Shown here: positions 1-7,083 of the stretch, one piece after another | Numbering within the stretch: position 1 is the first letter of the stretch | How the letters are laid out: every line of letters starts with the position of its first letter | Source of the DNA: Victivallis vadensis | GTDB taxonomy: Bacteria; Verrucomicrobiota; Lentisphaeria; Victivallales; GWF2-50-93 | DNA length: 15,990 nt | Assembly: GCA_020718525.1 (NCBI GenBank) | Contig: DYRX01000057.1 | Span: forward strand, 1-15,990 | Direction of reading: 5' to 3' | Program-made: the position numbers and the translations under genes | Notes under the pieces: model-generated | What the model saw: the letters and a program-made list of their open reading frames with translations, nothing else | Database searches by the model: none | Told to the model about the DNA's origin: nothing

Positions 1-27
1 CTGGGATAAGATTAATCAAAAATTCCA

Positions 28-44
28 GCACCCTGAAGGGGTGC
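28..44 (-). terminator. candidate intrinsic terminator hairpin of the pseudopilin operon
   Basis: GCACCC (28-33) and GGGTGC (39-44) form a perfect 6-bp stem with a 5-nt loop. Read on the minus strand, the stem is followed after about five bases by a short run of T. It lies about 60 bp beyond the stop of the glycosyltransferase gene, the last gene of the minus-strand operon, so termination is plausible. It could equally be the edge of a repeat element running off the window, since the left context is cut. Confidence 0.4.
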
Positions 45-103
45 AACAACTACTAGTCTGAATTATTAAATAGATATAGTATCGTTATTTAGGAAACAGG
101 ACA

Positions 104-2212
104 TTAGTCCGCTAGAATTTCTGCCAGCTCCTTTTCGTCCAAGATAAAAATGTAGTAGGAATAATTGACCTGCGCGTCCGCTTCGCGGCTTCTGAGCGCG
201 GATGCGAGTTTCGCAAAGCGTGCGAGATCGTATGCCGCAAGGAATTCCATCCAATATTTTCCAGAGTCTGCCGGGGAAAGTTCAGGGGGATGATTTTCCA
301 TGAACCACTTCTTGAGCGCATGCTCGGCTTCAGGTTTTGATTTCGCTTCGGCGATAGCGTCAATCAATGCCTCCGCTGGAGCTGTCATGCTCTTGTATTT
401 TAGATCCATCTCCTCGCTCCATTCTCCACAAAAGGAAGTGGCTGGGAAAAAAGCTCCTTCCCTCGTGTAGTAGGAGGGCTGAAGCATGGTGGCTGAAATA
501 CAGTAGACTCCTGGCTTCAGCTTTTCAGCGACCGTGTTTTGACAGCTCCGGTCCGAGCGGGGATCAAGATAGCCGGGAAGCCTTTTGACCGAAGACAGCT
601 TGTCAGAGGGAGATGCGCTTCCAAAATATGACAAATAGAGGTTCTGCCCCTGGAATGATTCCTGATTTTTTTCAAGCCATTTTTCGAGGGCGGGCAGTTC
701 CTGCCCCCATTCCAGGGCGCTGTCAGTAAAAAGCTGATATGCTTTATACGGACCTCCGCAAAACGGCGAGACATAGGCAAGATGGGCAGGATGAAGCAAT
801 AGTGCCGAGGCAAGCGCCGAAGCTGGAAGCAGGAGCAAGAATATCCTGGAGAACTTCGACTGCAATTTTTCTAAATCCCAAGCATATCCGGCGAAAATGT
901 AGAGAAAAGAGAAGACAGGAAGGATGTGCCTGTGTCCGATGTTCATCTTCTGAAAAACTGCGATTCCCATGTAGACTGCGACAAAAAGAAGCACGGGGAT
1001 GCACTGATAAAGCTTTTCCCGGCATCGTGGGGAATCGCCGTTGAAACTGCGCGATTTCAAATATTTCAAATCGGTGACCGAAAAGATGATGGCAGTAAGA
1101 ATGGCGAGAAAAGCAGGCACAGACATTTTTGCAAAAAGCATGAACGGAAAATAGGATGGAGTTCCTCCGCTCCGCGTTTCGCCTAAAAAAAAGGATTTAC
1201 TCGAGCTTGTCAATGAGCGCAGATTTGCAAAATCGAGAAGATAAGCCTCAGGAAAAGCCCTGATCTCCAGCAGATATTTTATAGTCGCCTCAAAGCATCC
1301 ACTTTGATTCTCGAGCTTGGCTCTCGACAGGGAGGCGTTGCCTTTGAAATCCGGAGATGCTGCGGAAAATCTGAATCCGTAGCCTGCCCACACAATTGTC
1401 CAGACAAGAAAAAAAACTGGCAGAATAAAAGTAAGAACAGAGCGCAAGATTTTGATGCGTCCTGGCATAACTCGAAGAGAGGATTTCGTCCATCCGATGC
1501 GGACTGGACTGCCTGCGGCGACTCTTGCGCAAAGAAGAATGAACGCGTAGATGATAAAGACTAGGCATGACATTTTCGTAAGGGCGAGGGCGCCGCAGGA
1601 AAATCCCAGGGCGCAGATGCTGAAAGGGGTTATGCGGTCAAGGAAATTCCAGAGAGCCCATGCGGATAGGATGAAGAAAAGGTTTGCCGGGGCGTCGGCT
1701 CCGATTACAAAGCCGATGCCCAATATCGAAGGGCACGCGACATAAAGCGAAAGCGAGAGAAGGGCGCCGCCATACCCAAAAATGCTCTTTGACCATAGAA
1801 ACACCGCAATTGCCGCAAGCAGAGAGCAGAAGATCATCCCCAGACGTCCTAGAAAAAGCAAGGTGGAGCTCCTGTTTCCCGACTTGTTCAAAAAATCGTA
1901 GCCGAGAATGAACGCTTCGTCTCCATGAATCTGATCTGCCTTGAAGCATGCTTCCATAAGTTTGGGCGACGGCGCATTGATTTCAATTGATTTCAAAGGG
2001 AGGGCGGCGAGTTTTTGCGAAAGAACAAGATTGGACGTCCCGATTCTGTAGTCGGAATTCTCGGTCATGAAATAGCCCGAGAAAAGGTGCGCGGTCTCGT
2101 CGAAATGCGCAGATTTCTGACGCGCCTCGGAGAGCATGAGTGCAAGAAAAAAAAGAAGCAGGAGCCCGGCACCTAGCGGAGGCAAATAATTTTTTCTGAG
2201 CAAAAGACTCAT
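104..2212 (-). CDS. GT-C membrane glycosyltransferase, family-39/ArnT-like (polyprenyl-phosphate sugar dependent)
   Basis: A 702-residue polytopic membrane protein. It has an N-terminal membrane segment (about 11-27), then a loop with the acidic pair D38-E39 in HFDET, the place where GT-C enzymes of the dolichyl-phosphate-mannose mannosyltransferase/ArnT type carry their catalytic Asp. Many hydrophobic segments follow to about residue 480. The motif NIGHRHILP (424-432) and the stretch DSALEWGQELPALEKWL (497-513) are typical of bacterial GT39-like proteins, and a soluble C-terminal part follows. By family, it should move a sugar from a lipid carrier to a protein or glycan on the outer face of the inner membrane. 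The start at 2212 is preferred over an ATG 36 bases upstream because it gives a 4-bp ATGA overlap with the zinc-ribbon gene. Sugar and acceptor are unknown; the pseudopilin in the same operon is a candidate acceptor by context only. Confidence 0.85.
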   Translation of the reverse strand: MSLLLRKNYLPPLGAGLLLLFFLALMLSEARQKSAHFDETAHLFSGYFMTENSDYRIGTSNLVLSQKLAALPLKSIEINAPSPKLMEACFKADQIHGDEAFILGYDFLNKSGNRSSTLLFLGRLGMIFCSLLAAIAVFLWSKSIFGYGGALLSLSLYVACPSILGIGFVIGADAPANLFFILSAWALWNFLDRITPFSICALGFSCGALALTKMSCLVFIIYAFILLCARVAAGSPVRIGWTKSSLRVMPGRIKILRSVLTFILPVFFLVWTIVWAGYGFRFSAASPDFKGNASLSRAKLENQSGCFEATIKYLLEIRAFPEAYLLDFANLRSLTSSSKSFFLGETRSGGTPSYFPFMLFAKMSVPAFLAILTAIIFSVTDLKYLKSRSFNGDSPRCREKLYQCIPVLLFVAVYMGIAVFQKMNIGHRHILPVFSFLYIFAGYAWDLEKLQSKFSRIFLLLLPASALASALLLHPAHLAYVSPFCGGPYKAYQLFTDSALEWGQELPALEKWLEKNQESFQGQNLYLSYFGSASPSDKLSSVKRLPGYLDPRSDRSCQNTVAEKLKPGVYCISATMLQPSYYTREGAFFPATSFCGEWSEEMDLKYKSMTAPAEALIDAIAEAKSKPEAEHALKKWFMENHPPELSPADSGKYWMEFLAAYDLARFAKLASALRSREADAQVNYSYYIFILDEKELAEILAD

Positions 2213-2622
2213 TTGACTGGAACTGGACCTGTGTGTGTAGAACCGCAATTAGGACATTTCCTCGCCTCGAGCGCCAAATGGAATTTAGCCATGGTCTTCA
2301 TGCCAGGCTCAGGCTTTGGAGGCTCCTTTTCGATGAGAGAGAACTCGTATTGGCAGTCTTCGCACTTGAACAAATATCCCATTCTTTCTCCACATTCAGA
2401 GCAGGTGCACTGAGTTTCAGCAGGATCACTTATGTCAACTACAACTTTTTCCTCGACATGCCTGCATTTCGGACATTTTAGCGTCCTGAGTGCGCCTCTT
2501 TCCTCTGGGGCGACGCGGAAAAAATTAAGATACACGACGCTAGCCAGAGCTAGCGAAAGAAGGGAAAAAATAGCCCATTTCCAGGAATTTCCCAGTTTGG
2601 ACCAGCCTTTGATCGAGATCAT
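2209..2622 (-). CDS. membrane-anchored zinc-ribbon protein, function unknown
   Basis: A 137-residue protein with one membrane segment (about 15-35). A Cys-rich body follows: CPKC at 50-53, Cys72/Cys74/Cys77, Cys87 and Cys90 in CEDC, and CPNC at 123-126. These look like two or more zinc-ribbon knuckles, so metal binding is likely, but I recognise no named family. An in-frame ATG lies 42 bases upstream, inside the end of the pseudopilin gene. The start at 2622 is preferred because GGGAG sits 6 nt before it and it leaves a 22-bp gap after the pseudopilin stop. The stop overlaps the glycosyltransferase start (ATGA), so those two are probably translated together. An assembly or chaperone role for the pseudopilin or glycosyltransferase is speculation. 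Confidence 0.8.
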   Translation of the reverse strand: MISIKGWSKLGNSWKWAIFSLLSLALASVVYLNFFRVAPEERGALRTLKCPKCRHVEEKVVVDISDPAETQCTCSECGERMGYLFKCEDCQYEFSLIEKEPPKPEPGMKTMAKFHLALEARKCPNCGSTHTGPVPVK

Positions 2623-2644
2623 TTCTATCTCCCGTTGAACCTGT

Positions 2645-3697
2645 CTATTCCTTGCCCATGTCATAGTGACCGATTATTGCGGAGTCAGACAACGCCTTCT
2701 TATATACCAAGAACTCGTCCATTTTTCCCTTAAAGAAAAACAGCAACATCATCTCGTTGCTGAGAACGCCTGGTTTTGTCTTGTCATAAGTCCCTGAACT
2801 CCAATGTTTTCTATAGCATCCAGCCGCTCCGATTATCAGAGGCACATTCAAACCTCCCTCTGTGCATGCCTTCCATCCGGTTGCGGTGGCAGTGTTGGGA
2901 TTTTCAGCTGTGGTGTCAACATGCGGTCCGAGCACTTTTCCGTTGATAAAGACATCAATGTCTCCGTTCGCTTTTTCTTTTGCGGCATCCCAGCCATTAA
3001 ACCTGTAGCGCAAAGCGAGATGAACCCAGCCTTGCTTGTTGAAGTCAACCTTTGTTTTGTCCCAGGATCCACAGGTTTCGAAGACATCAACGTCGAAGGA
3101 GCCTTGGTCGTAACTGCCTGCACCGGGGTTGTAATAAAGATCATACTGGCATGCCGCGTCTGTTTCCGTTCCCCATAGGGACTTTGAAAATGGGCAGTCT
3201 CCGAAAACGAGCTTGTCAAATTTGAGCCAGCAAAGAACGGTGAAATCGTTTTCGGGTCCAAAATCATTTCCGCTTGTCGAAGGAATTTTCACATAGGTGT
3301 CCGATCCGTTGAACTGCAGGGCATGCTTGTAGCCGAACTTGCCCCATCTTCCTCCAGATTTTATCCATTTCAAATTATGTTTGCCGCCTCCGTTCTTCAT
3401 CATGTAGCCGGTATAGTTTTCCGCCTTGTAGCCTTCAACTTCTGTTCCAGAGCATGTGTTATTCAGGATGTCGCCAGAACCTTCCTGGAAATTGAAGTTG
3501 ATCACGCAGGCGGGATCGTTGGAGCACTGTCTGTTGAAGGCATACCATCTGGTGAATTTCGCCCTGTGGACGGCTCTGCTGAGAGCGGGATAGCTCATCG
3601 CCATAAGTATTGCGACCACCACGATTGCTATCAGTATTTCCACCAGAGTGAAGCAGGACCTTTTGTCGGCTTTTAATTTCGGCTTCAAGCTTTTCAT
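2645..3697 (-). CDS. type II pseudopilin-like protein with a C-terminal LamG-like domain
   Basis: A 350-residue protein. Residues 1-15 are a basic leader ending in RSC, then FTLVE (16-20) and a hydrophobic helix to about residue 37, the prepilin/pseudopilin N-terminus with the conserved Glu at +5. The -1 residue is Cys15 rather than the usual Gly. From about residue 65 to the end there is a concanavalin/LamG-like beta-sandwich pattern: INFNFQEGSG, HALQFNGSDTYV, DFTVLCWLKF, GWVHLALRY, GDIDVFINGK and GKMDEFLVYKKALSD. Eight or more Cys in this region could form disulfides outside the cytoplasm. AGGAG lies 6 nt before the start. It is first in an operon with a zinc-ribbon protein and a glycosyltransferase, behind a candidate sigma-54 promoter. 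No secretion ATPase or secretin is nearby. It is probably a secreted or surface-displayed minor pseudopilin; the ligand of the LamG part is unknown. Confidence 0.88.
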   Translation of the reverse strand: MKSLKPKLKADKRSCFTLVEILIAIVVVAILMAMSYPALSRAVHRAKFTRWYAFNRQCSNDPACVINFNFQEGSGDILNNTCSGTEVEGYKAENYTGYMMKNGGGKHNLKWIKSGGRWGKFGYKHALQFNGSDTYVKIPSTSGNDFGPENDFTVLCWLKFDKLVFGDCPFSKSLWGTETDAACQYDLYYNPGAGSYDQGSFDVDVFETCGSWDKTKVDFNKQGWVHLALRYRFNGWDAAKEKANGDIDVFINGKVLGPHVDTTAENPNTATATGWKACTEGGLNVPLIIGAAGCYRKHWSSGTYDKTKPGVLSNEMMLLFFFKGKMDEFLVYKKALSDSAIIGHYDMGKE

Positions 3698-3743
3698 GGA
3701 TGTCTCCTAGAATCTTTCCGAAGTTCCGACTCATTACGGCAAG

Positions 3744-3775
3744 TTTCAAGCATTTATAGTGCCAAACGCTTGAAA
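3744..3775. promoter_or_regulatory. inverted repeat, putative operator shared by divergent promoters
   Basis: TTTCAAGC (3744-3751) and GCTTGAAA (3768-3775) are perfect 8-bp inverted arms separated by 16 bp. The left arm covers the -12 element of the leftward sigma-54 candidate; the right arm contains the -35 of the rightward sigma-70 candidate. The geometry (24 bp between arm centres) suits a dimeric or tetrameric DNA-binding protein, but no regulator is encoded in the window. Confidence 0.45.
3750..3764 (-). promoter_or_regulatory. candidate sigma-54 (-24/-12) promoter of the pseudopilin operon
   Basis: On the minus strand TGGCAC (3764-3759) is followed by TGC (3752-3750). The GG and GC dinucleotides sit at the exact spacing of the consensus TGGCACG-N4-TTGC. 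Two consensus positions differ (G7 to T, T12 to A). The predicted start of transcription is near 3738, leaving a leader of about 40 nt that includes the AGGAG site. I found no acceptable -35 partner for the embedded TATAAA at sigma-70 spacing, which favours the sigma-54 reading. Confidence 0.55.
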
Positions 3776-3798
3776 TTGGGTCCTTTGCGCCATACGAT
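3770..3798 (+). promoter_or_regulatory. candidate sigma-70 promoter of the RNA methyltransferase gene
   Basis: TTGAAA (3770-3775) and TACGAT (3793-3798) are separated by exactly 17 bp. They match the -35 consensus at 5 of 6 and the -10 consensus at 4 of 6 positions. Transcription would start near 3805, giving a leader of about 63 nt that contains the purine-rich GAGGAGGG followed by CTGTCCC, which may form a small hairpin. Confidence 0.5.
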
Positions 3799-3867
3799 TA
3801 AGGACTGCACCCAGCGCCAGAAAAACAATGAGGAGGGCTGTCCCCCTAAAAAACAGCGGTTTACATT

Positions 3868-5091
3868 ATGCCTGAAAATGATTGTTTCCAAGTCGAAATT
3901 GAGGAAATCGCATACGGAGGTGCCGGACTTGGCCGTCTTGACGGTCTGGTTCATTTTGTGAAAGGAGCCCTTCCAGGCGAGATTGTCCTTGCAAAAAGAA
4001 CTTCGGTCAAAAAGAATTGCGTATTCGCAAGGGCGCTGAAAATTCTGCGGAGCTCGCAGAGCAGGATAGAGCCGCTCTGCCCTTTTGCGCTAGTTCCTGG
4101 AGATGGGGCGGATTCTGAAAAATTTTGTCCGGCGTGCTCCTATCAGCATCTTGACTACAGAACTGAAGTCGAGGTTAAAAACAGGCAGTTGCGAGGAATG
4201 CTCAGACGCATTGGAGGACAGGACGCGGATTATTTTCTTCTTGATCCAATTCCTTCGGCGAAAGATTTCGCCTACAGGAACAAAGTCAGCATGCGTTTGC
4301 GTGGCACTTGTCTGGGCTATTTCGCGGAAGACAACACTACTCTCATAGATCTCCCCTCGTGTCCCCTTGGCATGGACGAAATCAACGAAAAAATCCGCGA
4401 ATTCCGCTCTGTTCATTGTCTGAGCCGAGAGAGAGCTTCAGAATGCGATGAAAGCGTTGTTTTCAGATGGAGCGATTCGCATGGCGCCATCTGTCTTCGA
4501 GATCCAGGTCTTCCTGAGCGGATCGCAATCTCCTGTGCCATGGGTGACTTTCTAATCTCGCCTCAAGCCTTTTTTCAGGTGAACAGATTTGTCTTGGACA
4601 AGCTCATTGAGATCGTAGCTGGGATTGTCTCTGAATTTACCCCTGATATTTTTTATGATCCGTATTGCGGCTGTGGAATATTTGGGATTGTTGCCGCAAA
4701 AGCCGGAGCGAAGTGCGTGATAGGAGCGGACATCGCTGAAGAATCGGCAGGGGACGCAAAAATCAACGCCGAGATCCATCATGTTTCGCAGATCTGCGAA
4801 TTTCGCAGAACAAGCGCCGAGTCGCTCGTGAAAGACGCCTGCAAAAAAAATGGGAGCAGATCATCCATCCTTTTCCTCGATCCTCCGCGGTCTGGCCTCT
4901 CCAGGAAAATGCTTGGGAGCGTGCTAGAATTTCCCGGCAGGTGGATACTTTACATGTCATGCGCTCCAGACACGCTTGCAAGAGACCTTAAGACGATTTG
5001 CCGGACTCATCGTCCCGTCAGGGGGCTGATGGCCGACATGTTTCCAAGGACTTCCTGCTTCGAATCGCTGATTTTACTGGAAAAAAGATGA
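3868..5091 (+). CDS. 23S rRNA/tRNA (uracil-5-)-methyltransferase, RumA/RlmD/TrmA family, with iron-sulfur ligands
   Basis: A 407-residue SAM-dependent enzyme that should form 5-methyluridine in 23S rRNA (or tRNA). The N-terminus (about 5-60) is TRAM-like (IAYGGAGLGRLDGLVHFVKGALPGE). Cys71, Cys87, Cys90 and Cys165 fit the four [4Fe-4S] ligands of RumA-type enzymes, though Cys71 and Cys87 are separated by 15 residues, wider than usual. The methyltransferase core shows FFQVN (235-239), DPYCGCG (264-270), DPPRSG (338-343), the catalytic Cys365 in YMSCAPDT and a C-terminal Glu399 in CFESLILL, the position of the family's general base. All key residues are present, so it is likely active. An in-frame TAA at 3847 limits upstream starts; no clear Shine-Dalgarno lies directly before the ATG. 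Whether the target is U1939, U747 or tRNA U54 cannot be decided from sequence alone. Confidence 0.9.
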   Translation: MPENDCFQVEIEEIAYGGAGLGRLDGLVHFVKGALPGEIVLAKRTSVKKNCVFARALKILRSSQSRIEPLCPFALVPGDGADSEKFCPACSYQHLDYRTEVEVKNRQLRGMLRRIGGQDADYFLLDPIPSAKDFAYRNKVSMRLRGTCLGYFAEDNTTLIDLPSCPLGMDEINEKIREFRSVHCLSRERASECDESVVFRWSDSHGAICLRDPGLPERIAISCAMGDFLISPQAFFQVNRFVLDKLIEIVAGIVSEFTPDIFYDPYCGCGIFGIVAAKAGAKCVIGADIAEESAGDAKINAEIHHVSQICEFRRTSAESLVKDACKKNGSRSSILFLDPPRSGLSRKMLGSVLEFPGRWILYMSCAPDTLARDLKTICRTHRPVRGLMADMFPRTSCFESLILLEKR

Positions 5092-5162
5092 TTTTCCATG
5101 AAAAAGCGGTTCTAAGTGCTATTGTTTGACACATTGAGCAAATAATTAGGGGAATTAAAGGG

Positions 5163-5786
5163 ATGAAACTGTATTTGATAGGGGACAGCATTTCGATTCA
5201 TTACGGACCATTTTTAAAGAAATATCTCGGCGGTCTGATTGAATATTCGCGCAAGGAGGGAGAGGAGGAGGCTCTTCTCAACCTGGACAGGCCTCAGGGG
5301 GCGAATGGCGGCGACAGCTCCATGGTTCTAGATTTTCTGAACGCGAAAAAGAGTGCAGGCGGAATACCTGCCGACGTTCTTCTTCTGAATTGCGGGCTTC
5401 ACGATATCAAAAGCGATCCAAAGACCGGTGCAAAGCAGGTTCCGATAGAGCTTTACAAAAAGAATCTGGCGGAAATTCTGCGCGTCGCGGCGGGCATGCG
5501 TCTTTCTACCGTCTGGATCCGGACGACTCCATGCTTTGAAAAAATACATAATGCCGGGAAAAATGATTTTCACCGTTTTTATTCCGACTGCGTGGCATAC
5601 AACAGTGCCGCAGATAAAATCATGGAGACGGAGAGGATTCCCTCGATTGATCTTTTCAGCTTCACGCTGAACCTGGGGGATGGCATCTATTGCGATCATG
5701 TGCATTTTCATGAGCACATACGAAAGAAGCAGGCGGCGTTCATCGCCGGCTGGCTCTTGGCATATAAAGAAAATTTCTGCAGATAA
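5163..5786 (+). CDS. cytoplasmic SGNH/GDSL-family hydrolase
   Basis: A 207-residue protein with no signal peptide. Block I is GDS at residues 7-9 (nucleophile Ser9) right at the N-terminus; the NGGDSS segment (48-53) could supply the block II Gly; block III is NCGLHD (76-81), where the usual oxyanion Asn of GxND is replaced by His80; block V is DHVH with Asp178 and His181. It is therefore probably an esterase or acetylhydrolase of the SGNH superfamily with an altered block III. The substrate is unknown. AGGGGA lies about 9 nt before the start. A UroD-like gene follows after 21 bp, so the two are probably co-transcribed. A 71-bp gap separates it from the RNA methyltransferase, so it may belong to that transcript or have its own promoter. 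Confidence 0.85.
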   Translation: MKLYLIGDSISIHYGPFLKKYLGGLIEYSRKEGEEEALLNLDRPQGANGGDSSMVLDFLNAKKSAGGIPADVLLLNCGLHDIKSDPKTGAKQVPIELYKKNLAEILRVAAGMRLSTVWIRTTPCFEKIHNAGKNDFHRFYSDCVAYNSAADKIMETERIPSIDLFSFTLNLGDGIYCDHVHFHEHIRKKQAAFIAGWLLAYKENFCR

Positions 5787-5807
5787 GACACTTATAGGAG
5801 ACCGATT

Positions 5808-7049
5808 ATGAACGAGCGCGACGTGCTGAGGGAGCTGGCAAAAAGATACGCCGAGATTGCCGCCCTGCCGATGCAGGCGGAGAAGAGAAGGCTTTGGACA
5901 GAATATTTTTCACTGCGCGGGAACCGCATTCCAGTCATATTCACCTATGGAATGTGGAACGTGTGGTGCACAGAGGTCTTTTCCAGCGATAAGATGCTCT
6001 GCAAAGATCCGCTTTTCATGGAGATCGAGAGAAATCTCCGACTGAACATCTTTCAACACGAACAGGTGGCTGACGACTACATTCAGGAGCCTTGGGTTAA
6101 TTTAAGGGCGTCTGTGAGGGGGGATTGGAAGCGTCTCTGGGGCTTCGACGAGAGCCTTCATGGAAGCGGCAAAGCCGGGGAAGCCGCCGCATACGGGGCA
6201 TCTATCAATGACTGGAGCGATCTTGAAAAGCTCAGCTACACGCCCCATTCCGTGGACGAGGAAAAAACCAGGCGCGACTACGAAAAACTCCATGACGCAA
6301 TAGGCGACATAATTGAAATCAATATTGACAGAAGCCCGATACTCATACGTTTTCAGGCGGACATTTCGACTTCTCTCGCGAGACTTCGCGGGCTTGAGCA
6401 GATCATGATGGACATGTACGACTCTCCAGAGGAGCTTCACAGACTGCTCGCGTTCATGCGCGATGGAACTCTTCGCAACAATCAGGAAGCCGAAGACGCA
6501 GGGCACTACACTTTGACCAGCGGGAACAATCAGGAAATGTGCTATGCACCTGAACTGCCCTCTCCAAGGGCGAATTCGGCACCAGTCAAGAGAGAGAAAC
6601 TATGGGGCTTTGTCGCGGCGCAGGAGTTCACTCTCATCTCGCCCGAATACCATGAGGAATTCGTCTTCCGATATCAGATGCCGATCATGGAGAAATACGG
6701 TTTGGTCCACTACGGATGCTGTGAAGATCTGGGCAGGAAAATAGACATGCTTAGAAAACTGAAAAATTTGCGCTCTATTGCGGTTTCTCCTGTTGCGGAC
6801 GTGAAAAAGTGTGCGGAACAGATCGGGCGCGACTACGCGCTTTCCTGGCGTCCCAATCCCACCGACGTGATATGCTGTGGATTCAACGAGGACAAGATCA
6901 GGCAGATCATAAGAAAAGGTCTTGAGGACTCGAAAGGCACGTCAAGATGCGTGCATCTGAAGGATGTCGAAACTCTCGAAGGCGAAATCGAGAGACCTTT
7001 GCGCTGTGTCCGCATCATAAGGGAGGAGATAGAGAAGTTCCAGAGCTGA
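5808..7049 (+). CDS. uroporphyrinogen decarboxylase superfamily protein (MtaA/CmuA-like)
   Basis: A 413-residue soluble protein of the UroD-fold superfamily, closer to the methyltransferase-like branch than to heme-pathway HemE. The best landmark is LVHYGCCEDLGRKIDMLRKL starting at 299; His301 and Cys304/Cys305 are likely zinc ligands, with Cys356/Cys357 in DVICCGF as a further candidate. The text around SIAVSPVADVKKCAEQIG and SWRPNPTDV is typical of the group abundant in Lentisphaerota and gut Firmicutes. The N-terminal substrate-binding signature of HemE is not seen. MtaA and CmuA relatives move methyl groups between corrinoid proteins and thiols, but no corrinoid protein or reactivase is in the window, so the reaction is unknown. 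AGGAG lies 8 nt before the ATG. It follows the SGNH hydrolase gene by 21 bp, which suggests a shared catabolic or modification step. Confidence 0.85.
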   Translation: MNERDVLRELAKRYAEIAALPMQAEKRRLWTEYFSLRGNRIPVIFTYGMWNVWCTEVFSSDKMLCKDPLFMEIERNLRLNIFQHEQVADDYIQEPWVNLRASVRGDWKRLWGFDESLHGSGKAGEAAAYGASINDWSDLEKLSYTPHSVDEEKTRRDYEKLHDAIGDIIEINIDRSPILIRFQADISTSLARLRGLEQIMMDMYDSPEELHRLLAFMRDGTLRNNQEAEDAGHYTLTSGNNQEMCYAPELPSPRANSAPVKREKLWGFVAAQEFTLISPEYHEEFVFRYQMPIMEKYGLVHYGCCEDLGRKIDMLRKLKNLRSIAVSPVADVKKCAEQIGRDYALSWRPNPTDVICCGFNEDKIRQIIRKGLEDSKGTSRCVHLKDVETLEGEIERPLRCVRIIREEIEKFQS

Positions 7050-7053
7050 AACT

Positions 7054-7080
7054 TCTGCAGTGCCGGGGCACGTCGGCAGA
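7054..7080. terminator. imperfect hairpin between convergent genes
   Basis: TCTGC (7054-7058) pairs with GCAGA (7076-7080), and inside it GTGC pairs with GCAC around a CGGG loop. It sits in the 34-bp gap between the tail-to-tail UroD-like and NeuC-like genes, where a bidirectional terminator is expected. There is no good T run on either side, so the call is weak. Confidence 0.3.
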
Positions 7081-7083
7081 TTA

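Noticed and set aside
5126..5154. TTGACA (5126-5131) as a -35 for the SGNH-UroD genes
   Set aside because: The -35 is perfect, but no TATAAT-like box lies 15-19 bp downstream (the sequence there is GGGGAA-like); AATAAT is only about 9 bp away.
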